From positions 682,001-746,000 of the forward strand of contig JAHEWK010000008.1 of the NCBI GenBank assembly GCA_020740775.1: a DNA stretch of 64,000 nt, in the 5' to 3' direction. This document shows, piece by piece, positions 11,320-23,988 of the stretch. The notes below the pieces were generated by a model. It searched no databases and was not told the DNA's origin. It saw nothing but the letters and a program-made list of their open reading frames with translations. The DNA comes from Ilyonectria destructans. Taxonomy: Eukaryota > Ascomycota > Sordariomycetes > Hypocreales > Nectriaceae. Both the position numbers and the translations under genes were made by a program. How positions within the stretch are numbered: the stretch's first letter is position 1; each line of letters starts with the position of its first letter.

Positions 11320-13146
11320 TGCCGCGTATCCGGAGGAGAGGCAATCAATGCCTCGAGGCTGGGTCGGCGGGAGAGAGGGCGGGAATTGTCCCTGTGAGCT
11401 CTTTGGGTGGGTGCTGGGTTGAACTGGGCGGTTGCAGATCCGACCTGTGAAACCGTGCTACATAACCGCGGGGGCGGGTACTGTAGGCTATTTCGACGTT
11501 CTGGCGGCGCAAAAGTGTATGTACGATGTATGGGCCACGGCGGTAGTAGATTAAGATGGGGGCCGAGACGGGTGGTGGCGACGATATAAGAGCTCGAGGG
11601 CCGGACGGTGTTTGTCGCCGGGCAGTTGGGAGCTCGTGTGATGGGTGCAGGTCGAAAATGCAGGTTGGTTGGTGATGTGATGTGATGCAGAGGGAACCAG
11701 GTTGGTCTGGGGGACGGAGATGGTTCACACAGCACGCACACTGCACGCATACGCACACGCACACTGCCAAAAAGCCGCCTAACAACGCCGTCGACGGGCC
11801 AAGACGGCGCTACGTCTGGGGTGATTTTGCGTCAAACAACACACCACCAGTGCCGGGTTGCAAAGACAGAAAACAACAGCTTCGAGGCGTAACTGGCGGG
11901 AGCCGAAAAGGCCTCGGTCGTCGTCGAGGCCGCCATGGCTCCCGGTACGTCTGGCCCATCATCACATTATCACGCACGAGTCGGTGTCTGTCGCCGGGTT
12001 GGCTGCGGGCCCTGCAACCACTGAAGAGGAGGGGGGTTGGGGGCCCTTAGCGGACGCACGGCGGGGTCGGGCGGGTGACGGCAGGACGCTGAGGGCCTGG
12101 GTTGCAGCCACCGCCTCGCCCGCCGGCCACTCACAGGCGACAGACGGCCGCCGCAATGCAACCACCCTTGTCAGCTCTTCACATTACTTCACATTACGCG
12201 GTGAGGCGGCGTGCTGTTGGCCACTGGATGCAGGAGGACTACTGCCGGGAGCACCCTACGGCACTCTTCGGCACCCTCCAGCTCACCCAAGCTCACCCCA
12301 AGCTCCCTACAGCTCCCTTCAGCGCTCACCTCACTTTGCGCCCATCCGCCAACCACAAGGCCGACAGCCCCCTGTCCCGCCGATCTCCAGCCGCTGTGCA
12401 AGGGCTCTCGGCCCCGCCATTGGGCCCTAGCAGTCAAGCGTGTGCCCCGCGGGCGCCAATCTGCTCGTTCCAGGGCAGGGTTCATCTTTATCACCCCCGG
12501 TCCAGACTCTCACCACCGGCGGTTCGGCCCCCAATCTCGAATTCCTCATTCCCGCCCCCATCCGCATCTGCCATCCTTCCGCGGACCGCATCTGCCCATC
12601 TCGCTCTTAATCGTTCTTTCTTCGGCATTATCCGGGCGCCAATACCAAAGTCGATGCTTCTAAGCGGGTGTGTTGGTCGGCGCAGGAAGTCACCAGCAGT
12701 CACCACTCACCCATATCCAAACCAACATGCTCCCATTCATGGCCCTGGACATACAATTCCTCGTACCATTCATGGTATTCCAAGCGCCTAACCAGGTCTT
12801 CACAGGAACCGTCGGCTAAATCGTCCCATCCCACACCTAGACGCCGATACTCTCGCTCCTCCCTATCACATCTCGTCCCGACTAGGGAGTACCGCCAGCC
12901 TGCTCCTCTTTGCTTCAAACAAGAGACAACAAAACACCCACGCCGAAAAGCCGTGCGGCACTCGTTGCGTAGTTGGTGTACACGATGGGTGGTGAGATCT
13001 TGCGGGGCTGAATCAAGTCTCCGTAAAAAGCAGACGGCCCTGCTTCCGACTACCCATAGTGATTTTTGTCGTGGGATTTGTCTCCATACTTCGACAAAAA
13101 GTCGACAAAAAAAGCGATCATTCAAGTTTGAATGAATTCACGCTTT
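11320..13146. other. G+C-rich intergenic tract
   Basis: It holds the promoter region of membrane-protein paralogue A and simple-sequence patches, such as a CA-rich run at about 11730-11767. Several long open frames occur on both strands at once between 11400 and 12800, which reflects base composition. None has a recognisable domain. Confidence 0.4.
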
Positions 13147-13260
13147 AATCCCCGGCGGGGGTCGAACCCGCAATCTTCGGATGAGACAACGTTTCCAAGT
13201 CCGTTTTCAGGAGGTGGAACACATAGAAGTCCGACGCCTTAGCCATTAGGCCACGGGGAC
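13147..13260 (-). tRNA. tRNA-Arg (anticodon TCT) with a 41-nt intron
   Basis: Read on the minus strand from 13260, GTCCCCG forms a 7-bp acceptor stem with the 3' CGGGGAT (one G-T wobble). The D-arm is GCCTAATGGCTAAGGC. The anticodon stem TCGGA pairs with TCCGA, and the T-arm is GCGGG-TTCGACC-CCCGC. The loop CTTCTA gives anticodon TCT at 13227-13225. The intron 13223-13183 sits after position 37, the normal nuclear tRNA intron position. The base at the discriminator position is T, which is unusual. Internal A and B boxes are evident. Confidence 0.93.
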
Positions 13261-13812
13261 TTTGTGCAAGCGATAATTTTGTCGTCGAAAATAACATTTA
13301 TACACCTTAGGACGCGGACCGAATCGTGCTCGACCCTTTAATGGACCAAGGATACCAATAAATGAAGCTGTAGCTCGCTGTTCATGATTTGACAATGACA
13401 CTCGCCGAGGTTGGCATGGCTATGATGTTTGATGGAACATGATGGTGTCACTTCCTAGTTACTGTTGCCCTAACATCCCTTACTGGGCGACATGCTTGAG
13501 ACACGGAGTTCTTCAACATTCTCACAGGAGTAACCGCATATCAGGTACTAGGTCGATAAACCATTGATATCAAGTCCATTCAGTTCTGTGACAGACAAAT
13601 GCTAGCGCAGCACCCTGGTCTCAGATGCAATTAGCACTCTTATTCCTTGTTTATCCTCAACTCCACATCCGATGTAAGAAAAGTGCGCCAAGATACTGGC
13701 AAAAAATGTGGCCAAACTCCTCGCTGAGTTGGACAAACCTGAAAGAAACGCGGTGGAAAATATAAGGGAAAGATCGTGCAACCATCATAAAGTAAATATC
13801 CAAAAAAATTCT
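13261..13812. other. Spacer between the tRNA and the amidase gene
   Basis: No gene is seen. It would hold the 3' untranslated region of the leftward amidase gene and the upstream flank of the tRNA. Confidence 0.4.
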
Positions 13813-16782
13813 CTACCAAACGGCACTCCTAGGTCTTTCAATGGCAGAGTGCGCATTCCGCTCAACACACTTGAGGGGAGGTAGAAGCGCATGGTTAGCC
13901 ATCCGGCGAGCATCCGCCACCTCAGACATGAGAACCATCGCGACAGGGGTCTTGGGGTCTGGCCCTATGCCCGGACTAGACGATGTCGTGACCACCGTCT
14001 CGTTGACTACATGTTGGACGCGCGGGGCCGCCGCCCCTGCAGATCTGCCCTGCCTCGACAGGTCCGACGTCGACCTTGCCGCAGCTTGTTCTCCGTAAAG
14101 TGCTAGAGGAACAGCGGATGCCGGGGTGTTCTGCGCGGCCGAGCGGCTCCCTGTTCTTTGCCGCGAGGGCGCCTGCGTCTGGCCGGTTACCGGGGTCCTG
14201 TGGCGAGAGGACGAGTGCCCGTGCCTGGCCCTTGAACGAGATCGAGTTCCATGCACGGGGCAGTTCGGAGACGGGTACTCCTCAATCAGCCTAAACTGTG
14301 AGAGATCAATGTCTGCCTGGGATGGCTGACGGCTCCGGCGAGAGTTGGTCCGAGGCCCGCGGGCTGGGGAGGACTGGGCTTGATTGTCCTCACTCGGCCT
14401 CGATGATCTTGTCCTTCCTCGGCTGGTTGTTTGACTGTCGTGATTTGACCGTCTACCAGATTCGAAGCGCTCGCCGTGGGCATTTGGGTTTGGCGATAGA
14501 CCTTGATCGGGATCTCGGTGTTGGTTTGGGGTATCTCTCTCTCCAAGTTGACTACGCGATGCAGGCCTCAGAATAGGTGGATCGCTTTGCACCGGTTTTG
14601 AAGGCGGTCGTGCTGGGTTAAAACTAGAGGGGGGTAGAACCATGTCGTTCCAAACACTAGGGTCCATGGCAATTGTAATAGAGCCCCCCGATAATGCTCG
14701 CTCGTGGCTGTGGTGAACTGAGCCCGTGCCGATTTGCGGTTGACTAAGGTTGGCAGCCCTGCGATCCCGAGAAGCAACTCTTCCAACAGTGGTATCTTTC
14801 CTGGTCTTGGACGGAGGTCGAGGCTCGCGAGCAGACTCAACTCGATGTGCCAGGTCGTCAAACGGGTTAAATAATTTTGTCTCTGGTTGAGTGGGCTTTG
14901 CGGAGCTGGCTCGAGCCGGTCCACGAGATCTGCTACCATGGCGCGGCTTTGTAGTATCTGGCTGACGACTTCGAGACCGTCTAGAAGACCTAGAATTGGG
15001 GGCTCTTTCTCGGGTCTGAACAGAGCTTTGCAAGACCGGCTCCTGTGGCGGGGTCGGAAGCGCTGCCATGATGCGTGGTCTCCCGGCTTGGTTGTTCCAA
15101 ACGGAGACATCAGAACGCAGGCTGTGACGGTTGTCATGTCCATGTTCATGAGACAAGGACCCGAAGTCGGAGATGATCTCATTGACATCGTCTCTGCCCA
15201 TCATCCACGGGCCTTCCGGGTCTTGGGGCACGTGTCGGTCATGATCATCGCCCGTTCCATAATGCTTGTAGGTTAGCCCTGACAACTCAGACAAGTACGA
15301 CTCGGAGCCGTTCGAAGGTGAAAGATTGCGATCCAGCCCCAACTGACGTGCAGTCAAGCCCAGATCTAATTCCGGGTATTTGTGGTCCTCGTTATAAGAA
15401 TTCGCACCATAGGGAGAGGCAAAAGACTGTGACTCGAGGTATTGATGCGTCGCCGATTCGACAGACTGCGTCGGGATCCATGGTCGGATATCGTGAGGAG
15501 TTGGGCTCGGTGCCGATGGAGTCTGGACAGACTGAGCCTCCTGCGAAATCTCTGTTTGACGCTTCTGGGATACGCGGATAGAAAGGTCATCTCGGTGGTA
15601 CGAATGTGCGTTCCTGGTCTGCTCCTTAGGCGGTGCGGAGCCAACATCTCTCGGCTTAAGTCCATCACCTCGAGGTGGGTTTGATGTCCTGATGTCCCTA
15701 TCTGGGCTGTTGGTCCCCCTTGGCAAGGACATGCGGCGGTTGACCGTGTCTAAAGGGCCATCGTCGTCAACCTGAAGGGTTTCCCCGTCAGGTCGATATA
15801 CCAGTTTCGCAAAAGGAGGAGCTTCCGTGTCGACAACGAGCAAGTCTTTTTCTCCGCGCCCGAGGATGCCGTAGACTCGTACTTCGCCATCCTTGATGCC
15901 AACCACAGCGCTTGTGCCGGCGTATGTGGCCTCATTTTCTGACCCTGTGCGATTTGCGAAAACGACAATGACTTCCTCGTCCCATTCCGCTCGGATGATA
16001 GGTTCCAATCGTGAGATCCAGTATGTGAGGGTATTCATGTCGGCTTCTTCCGGTTCTTGGCAGAACACGCGGGAGTCCTCTTGGGTTATCCAGGCCATGG
16101 ACACGACGACAAGACGAGTTCTCGAGTCCAAAACATGATGCGCAAACTCAAAGGTGTCCCAGGAAGTCTGGAACTTGTACGGGCTATTCAACACAGGTTA
16201 GCGAACGTCAAGACGGCTCAAGATCGCATTTCATACTTCAGATCCATGCAGATGCCAATGGACACCCGTCCTAGGCCCGGCAGTGGCTTGCCAAAGAAGC
16301 CCTTGGGGTTCTCGAGAGCCCATGTCTCATCGGTGTAGTAGAGATGCGTCTTGCGATAGTTGGCAACAGTATCGCCGTCGTAGCTGACAACGATGGCGGA
16401 ATTGTAGTACTCCGGGTTCGCGGGCCATCGGTCGGACAGATCCACCTTTTCGGGATAGCCAACAATTACGGTGCAGTCGTGTTTGAGGGCTTGCGTACGC
16501 GCCCAGAGCGAGCTGATGCCGGATCCGGAGGGCTCGAAGTAGGGGGATATTTCTTGTAGTGACTTGAAGTTGTATCCTATCGTCGTGTGAGCAAAGAAAA
16601 AAAGTGTCGCCAAACCGGCGGCGAAGCGCAAAGCGTTGCAACGTACCCGTGAAGGCCAGCTCTGGCAAAACAAGGAGATCCAGCCCCTCGGGATCAGCGC
16701 GATTCAAAATGGCATCGGCCCGGTTGAGGTTGTTGTCGACATCCCCCACGGCCGGAGCGAACTGAAGACAGCCTATCCTCAT
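13813..16782 (-). CDS. NTA1: Nta1-type protein N-terminal amidase with a long C-terminal extension
   Basis: Three exons (16782-16647, 16576-16237, 16183-13813) give about 948 residues. The first 290 or so form a carbon-nitrogen (nitrilase-fold) hydrolase with a visible catalytic triad: Glu41 in LPELAFTG, Lys121 in NYRKTHLYY and Cys155 in GICMDLNPYKF. The last motif is characteristic of Nta1, which deamidates N-terminal Asn/Gln in the Arg/N-degron pathway. The splice that creates MDLNPYKF supports the model. About 650 further residues are Ser/Arg/Pro/Asp-rich, have no recognisable domain and are likely disordered; yeast Nta1 lacks such a tail. The extension is in one uninterrupted exon with the core, so it is not an artefact of a wrong splice. 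Alternatively it is another nitrilase-branch amidase, but the motif set favours Nta1. Confidence 0.9.
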
Positions 16783-19700
16783 AGTGATCCCTCAGCAGAT
16801 GCGCTGCTGTTCACAGTCGCTACCGCGATGCGACAATGCCGCTCTCCAACTCCTCTCGCGGGTGCAGCTCGCGTGGCCGAAGGGTCGCGGGGGCGCTACA
16901 GAGAGGCACAGCAAACATCAAGGAGAGACCCGAACTGGAGGCGGTGGTTCGGAGACCAGAACCAACAGACGGCAAAGGAGACCCGAATGAAGGGATCAGA
17001 AGCCGTTTATGGGGTAGAGCCAAACAGGAGGAATCGAGGATTGGGCGACGACGGCCCAGAAGCAAGCCCGAGTGCGGTAGCCCCCTTGCGGCCCACGAGC
17101 GAGCGCTTGGCCGTCAGGGGTGAGTCGAGTCCAGCGAGCGCAGGAGCGCGTTCTCAGATGATGTGCGTGCGGGCTGACAGAGGGAGCGTTTCAACGTCTA
17201 CGCCATTCCCGTCCAAGGATGAAGAGTTGAGGCTGGCCCAGTCAAGTTGCGAGCTGCTGTGATGTGACGTCCAGGGCACCGCTGTGTGGGCGGGGGAGGG
17301 GTTGATAGCGGGGCACTGCCGTAGCTTGGGCGCTCCAACCAACAACAGCCCGCCGTTAGCCGCCGTCAACTCTAGCTAGACCGGGGATCGCAACTCGGCA
17401 CCAGGTTCACCGTTCAACTGCATGGGCCACGGTATAATCGTCGTCTCACTGTCTCACACACAAGGCGGAATATGGCATCACCACCACATGCCCGTCCACT
17501 TGTCCGTTTTCACAGGGCGTTTCGCTGGTCCGATCCGTCGCCGGTTGACGTTGGCTGGATGCTCCGAGCACTCCAGTTCGGCTACCCTAGACTCTAACGT
17601 GCCATTGTCGTCTTCACACATAAGTAATCAATCATGGTCAGATTGGTGCATACGACATCGCTCCTTTTTAGGATTGAAACAAGGTATATTGTAAAGTCCT
17701 GACATTCTGTCTTTCCTTCTGGATTCTCCTTGATCCCTTCGTAGTCTCACCCCGCAATACCATCCTCTGCTGCTATCCCTGGCATCCAGTGCATTTCACT
17801 TGTGAGCTGCTGACCGCCTTCCTTCTCCCGACTACAATTGGCTGTTGTGACTCAATGATGCTCGATTCCATTTCTTGAAACACCCCTTCCCAGTCGCTTT
17901 TCCACAATTCTAGTCTCATGGCCAATGTTGAAAAGGCACCGGGTTCGTGCCTCTATCCCAATGCATGCGAAAGAACATACCTTGGTCCATGCTCCTCTTT
18001 TCAAAGTGATTATATTCATGAGACGTACACTCAAAGTGCCTTCTACATGTTGGCTGCCGTGTTGATGGGGGCCGTCACATCACAAATTTGCTAGTCTCGG
18101 CATTTACTCTACACCTCAGCAGCCTGGTCGGTTACGAAGCAAGCCAGGTTTCCATCACATGGTGATATTTTCATTCCGCCTATTGTTCTCGTAAATTCGC
18201 CAAGCTGCCCAGCTTCCTCAACAGAAAACTTGACGAAGGTAGGGTCGGCATTTTTCCCGGCAGACATATGTGTTCCGTGGCTATGCGGCATTGCCCTACC
18301 ATGACACCCTCACCAAAACCATCTCATCTCATGTGTGCCAGTTGGGGGCCAACCTTCTCGCCAGCGAACAAAGAGGGTGTGCCAACGGGCGCAATGGCTC
18401 AGCCAACAGTGTCGAATCCTTCGCACAGGCCTTAGGCACTGGTGAGCCCATTGCCATCTCACATGAGAGGCCTTGACATCTGCATGGCTTACACCTACCT
18501 GGAGTTGCACAACATCATGGATGGGCAATCGGCATTGGTTAGACATGCGGCGTCTGCAATGCACTCTTATAAGCCACAACATCACACTTTACCTTTGTCC
18601 ATACCTCCCTCGTGTGTGGGCGCTTCTGCAACCATCTTGATGGGGTGCCTCTTCGTACCGGGTCTAGCAACAAGCTGCATCGTAGACTGCTGCAAGGCCG
18701 GAAAATTTGTAGTGTCACTTGCCGGCACCAATGCACATATTGATGTTTCAAGGTTGGGCCAACCTGCAGTTCTACTCGAGGGCGTCGTCACAAGCCAAAA
18801 CTTGGATCATGCAGTGCATCCTCAAAGCCTCGCTTTTTGCTGGTGCTGTGGCTGTCGTTGCTGCCGCCGTAAGAAACCAAGAGTCACTTAATGGTTTATG
18901 AGGCTCGGTAAATTATGTGTCAGGTCATTAGATTCTAAATATGGGCATATTTATCCAGATTACCGTATTATGGGAAACTCCTGGGGATGCTCAATCCACC
19001 AATGTCACTCTGATGTATGCTGCCTTCACGTAAACCAACAGTGTGAATGTATCAAGCTCTACGATCGAATGATTACTTTGGAGATGATAAACATGCATGT
19101 TGATTCCTATTTCTTCCCATTTCCATATTTCTCCCCAAATGTGCTGTCAAACTAGAGCTTAGACAGAATGTCCATAACCATCAGTACTGGGAATCGTTGT
19201 ATGGGTACGTTTTCAATACTACAAACAATACATAAACGAGAAAATAGCAAACTAAATCATACGACTTTACACTCCAAAGCGAACTGAACATGTTTTAAGT
19301 ATAATATGCGCCGTCGTCCTAGAGCACCCCGACCCAAGCCATCTACCCTAGAGCCCCACGACCGAGTGCTACGAATTGGATCGGCCCAGGACTACCCCCG
19401 AGCTGGGCTTTAGGGCCTTCGGCATAGAATTCGCTCAAATCGATAGCATGAGCATTCGTGTTGTCGGAGAGTACTTTCATATTCTGAACTTAGAGTGACT
19501 GGTTTGGTCTGGAAGTCAGTTCCCATCACAGACGTGGAGTACTGCATATTGAAAAGCGCAGGACGATATCTGCATGATGAGTTGTGTCATGCAGGAGACT
19601 TCATGAATTGTGAAGTGAAACTCGAACCGACGCGACATTACACCAGTGGCGGTCATTTCACGCTATTTCTTGCTAATGCTGCTACCATTGGGGGGATCGT

Positions 19701-22081
19701 CCGAAGAAGCAGATGTCAGTCATTGGAGGAAGGACCTCGACCATTGGCATACTTCAAGCCACCAACGAGTCAATGGACTCAGTGTACGGAATAGACGGTC
19801 TACAGAAATCCAAACTCTCATTAAACTTGGGCATTGCAAACTGGGTGGTGGGGGTAGATAAGCAAGTGAGGATGGGTAACCGAGGAGTGATGCTGGTACG
19901 GTCATGAACAATAACTTGGAGCATGGATCATGAACCTTCCTCGGAGAACTAGATAACAGGGCGACAATAATAGCCTTAACCAAGCGGCAAGCAGGACCCA
20001 GTTATAGAGGGGAATGATCCGAGAGTCAGAACCGCCGAGGACTGACCTTGTCCAAGTTAAGACCTCACCTCGCCGATCCTTCTGGGCAAGCCTAACCAGC
20101 AAGCATACAGCGAGCCCACATGTTTCACCTAGAGCCTAGGCGACGCCAATTGTGCATTTCGGCCGAAGGCAAAATGCGGATGGCTGGGTTAGGGTCCAAT
20201 CCGGGGCAAGATTGGTGGAGCTTGGATGTATGTAGGTCCGTCGACGGGACGGGGATGGATTCCTCACCACCCTTCCTCACCACCCGTGGACACGGGACAC
20301 GGCCACGTCGTCATCCAGCCGACAAAGGCCGCCTCGGTGCCAGACCAGAGCCGCTAGCTATAGGAATAGAAAACCCGTGAAGCGACAAAGGCCGCTATCT
20401 CGGTTGAGTCTGCACGAAATGCTCCTAGGACAACGGGAGCGCTTGTACAGTCTATTTATGTCTCGGTGCGTTGCAGACGTTAAGCGATGGGCCGCGGCAA
20501 TCGTACGTATGGGCGAGACTGGGAATCGGGGTTGCTTCGAGAAAGCCGTTAAGGAAAGTCGCTTGCGAGGACTCACAAGCACGGGAAGGCTTGGAAAGCA
20601 TGGAAATGCTCCGTAGCGTGGGTTGTGATGGGAATGCAGCGCATGCGTATGCAAGCCTCATCACACTTGCTAACAGGACATAGGCGCGCTGGCGGCTATC
20701 GAGCGCTCCGTTGTGGCCGTCGTGGAAATTGAGGGATCTTTATTGCCGGGGGGTCCTAACCAGATCTGCTTAGGGCTACGGAGCAGATGAACCGTGGGCC
20801 AGGGATCAGCGGGCAGGTCGGCTCTGTTTCTGGCGGGCGGGCTTCGATTGTTTCTATGTTTAACAGCGGCCATGGATCTGGAGGTTGTAGGCCGGAGATG
20901 AGGTCTGACCGTTGAGGTCGCCGGGAAAACGGCCTGGAGGGGTTCTAAGCACCTACGTCTAATTAGTACCTACCTACCTTACCTGTTACCTGGCTATCAG
21001 TCTGACAGCTGAAGCACATGCCTCATGACGCAAATGCCAGTTCCCCTCTACTCGGCGCTCCCCGCGTTGCCACTGCTCATCTCGGTCGGATCTGGTTTTG
21101 GGCGTCAGTCGGTCAAACCACGATCCAATGGCAGCGCCTCGTCTCCCAGCCTTCTTGGAGATAAGGTGTACGGAGAATGGCTGGGGGCAAACAAATGCCA
21201 AAGTGTATTTCGATTCAGTGGTCTCGTGGAGCCAGTCGGCCTGGTACAGTTGCAGGCCCAGCAGGCCGCAGAGAGGGCCGGCGGTTACAGTAGGCCACTG
21301 ATTCCCCGTGGCCGGGCATCAGACCCGTCCGCCCACCCACACACCAAAAACACCAAGGCGACATGCTCTCGTCGCCCGACTGGCCAGTGAGACGACGCCT
21401 CGTCAAGCCAACTCCGCTGTCGCCAAGACGCCCGCCGTCTCCGCCTCCGCGATTGGCCAGCTCCATTGCAGACCCCCGTCAGCATCGCAGCAGAGGGCGT
21501 CTACGTCGCGTGCGGGCTGGTCAGGATGCCGTCTCATTGGCCGCCATTGGCCGCCATTGTCCGCCAGTGGCCGCTCCCCCGGCCGTTGTGCGTCTGCCGT
21601 TTCTATTATCGGCCACGGACGAGTCGGCCAGAGCATGGGTCGCCCGCACCGGAGTGGACTGGATGCGACCCGGCCTGCTCTGATCGGCCCCAGTCCTGCC
21701 AGAAATCACTAGCAACTATTGCCCCAAGGAAGAGGAATGCTGCATGCTTTGCCAGGGTTGCTTCCACCCGACGGGGCCGTTCAGCTGGTCGCCGCCAGCC
21801 ATGCAGCAGCGAAACTTTGTGGTTTCCGACAGCCCATGGGCCATGGCCATATATCTTCGCCAACCGCCCGTCAGACGAACGGGCCTCGAGCTTCAGCCTC
21901 TGTCTATCTCGGATCTCGTGCCTCCGTCGACTGGATCTTCGAAACGGCCTGGCAGAGAATATTCCACGGTACTCATGCTGGCCATGTTGATGCGGACCCT
22001 ACGGTAGCAGCTCTTTTCAACCTCCCCGCCAACCGCCAACTGGAGACGACCCAGACAAAAGCCCCAAGCCCAAGACCAACC
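16783..22081. other. 5.3-kb gene-poor tract
   Basis: No convincing gene was found. 16783-17400 is G+C-rich and holds the amidase promoter. 17400-21000 is of mixed composition. The minus strand at about 18109-18850 has protein-like fragments (QLGEFTRTIGGMKISPCDG; LVARPGTKRHPIKM) in separate frames that I could not join into a model. 20960-20995 has TACC-rich simple sequence. 21360-22081 is the G+C-rich promoter of membrane-protein paralogue B, with repeated TTGGCCGCCA-type words near 21537-21560. Confidence 0.4.
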
Positions 22082-23795
22082 ATGGCTTCCTCTCCAATCT
22101 CCCTCGCCCTGCTGCTGGCGTTCCTCCTCGGAACCGTCCTGGCTCTGGAAGTGACCCCCGGTTCGTCATGCGCCACTTTCTGCCTCGACGAGGTATCAGG
22201 CAATGGCTTCGACCCCAAGGCGTCCACCACCAACACCTCCGACATCACCTGTAAAGACTCCGACTTCTCCAAACAGGCCGTTGGCATCAAGTTTCAGAAC
22301 TGCCTGGAATGCCTCCAAAAAAGCGAGAAGGTCAATGGAACCGAGTCCGACCTCCATTGGTATCTTTGTAAGCTATCCCGGAGCAAAGCCCTGAATGGGC
22401 TGAGTCCTATGAGTTCCGCTAACACAGTCAAAGACAACTTGCGATACACCATCAGCACCTGTCTCTTCTCCATCCCCGCAGCACCATCATTCGATGTTGA
22501 CTCGCCTTGTGTCATTGATTACGGGTGCCAACCGTTCAGAGAATCATTGACATTTGACAACCTCACCTCGACATCGAACGAGACCTACGGCTACTGCGAG
22601 GCAGACGATGGCGTATTCATGGGATCTAAGCTCAAGGGATGCATTAGCTGTCTCCAGTCCAGCGGCAACCAGGTGTATCTATCTAACTGTATGTCCACTT
22701 CTTTCTGGGAGATGTCCACTACTAACAACCTCTGCAGTCATGATCGCCCTTGAAGCCGGATGTGAGCAAAAGCCCGACCCTGGTGACCGACTTTACCTCA
22801 GCGGCACCGTCTTCACCACCACCGCCGTCAACATCACGACTGCCGGCGAAGACATCCTCGACAAGCCCGAGGGTGCGAGCTCATCCAGCATGACGACCGG
22901 CACCATCGTCGGCATTGCCGTCGGCACCGCGCTGTTCTTCTTCAGCGCCATCTCCCTCTTCTACGTCTACTGGCGGAAACAGAGGCAGGCCAAGCGAGAC
23001 GAGAAGGCATCCTATCACGGCAGCAACACCGCCACCCCGGACCCCTTCCTGCCCCCCGACGCCCGGGGCATGTCGGCCTCACTTCGCTCCTACAGCGCCC
23101 AGAGCCACTACGACAAGGGCGGCCGGATGACGGCCGGCGACTACTACGACCGCATGGACCAGGAACGTAACGGCGGCAGACTCAACTACAACTTCGACCC
23201 CCGATCGTCAAGTCGGGGACCTAACACTGCGCTTCCTACCCACTCGGCATATAAACCCAGCGCCATCTCCCGGGCTGCCCAGATGGAAAGCAACCCTTCT
23301 ATCCCGCTACCCACCCACGAGCGCACCGGTTCTAACTCGGCGAACTCTTACGCCCTCCAAACCTACATTAATACCAACGACGACTCGGCTACAGTCGCCG
23401 CGGCCGCGGCCGCCGGTCATCCTCCCCCCCCGCCATACACCGGCGGCCCCGTCAACGGCCCCTCAGCGGCCGTCCCACCACCACCACCGGGCCCTCCTCC
23501 ATCCAAGAAACCCAAGCATTCAAAAGTCCCATCCTTGACCATGCCCTCCGTCCCCAAAATACGGATGCCGAAGAAGTACATGCCGCCGACGGTCGTGATA
23601 TCGGCCGCGTCTCCAACCGATGAGTTCGCCCCGATCATGAATATTTCTCAGCCGGTCATGGGCGACGATGCGAGGTTCCACGACACACCCCTCGCAGGTG
23701 GTGTCATTTATGCCGATAACGCACCAGAGCGCGCGGGACAGGATCTTGGTGAGGTTCCTCTAAGAACCGGCAAGAGCACACTTTATGGAATTTGA
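22082..23795 (+). CDS. Cysteine-rich single-pass membrane protein (paralogue B)
   Basis: Three exons (22082-22367, 22428-22688, 22738-23795) give about 534 residues. It has a signal peptide (MASSPISLALLLAFLLGTVL) and an ectodomain with two cysteine modules (NCLECLQ; GCISCLQSSGNQVYLSN). The block ALEAGCEQKP and a membrane helix (GTIVGIAVGTALFFF) come next. The cytoplasmic tail is long, with Pro-rich runs (HPPPPPYTGG; VPPPPPGPPPSKKPK) that could bind SH3 or WW domains. Introns 1 and 3 of paralogue A have counterparts here; its middle intron does not. Intron 1 here is exactly 60 nt with no stop, so retention would add 20 residues in frame. The tail ends in a block starting MPSVPKIRMPKKYMPP that paralogue A lacks. 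Function is unknown; plasma membrane or wall sensing is a guess from architecture. Confidence 0.88.
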
Positions 23796-23988
23796 TTTAA
23801 GACAATACGGCGCGAATTTGGGATGGCAAATGTCAAATGAAACGGAGTTTCAAGGAAAGCAATGGTCCACAGTTCAGGATCAATGGGATTGAGCAAGGAG
23901 TTCCGGGCATCGGCAATTAAAGGTTCATAATGCATAAATTGATGATGATATCGTACACGCTTCTCTTGTCTAATCTTGAAACCATGGT

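Noticed and set aside
11407..12791. Several overlapping open frames up to 229 codons on both strands
   Set aside because: They are G+C-rich with low-complexity Pro/Arg/Ser products, open on both strands together, with no domain and no splice structure.
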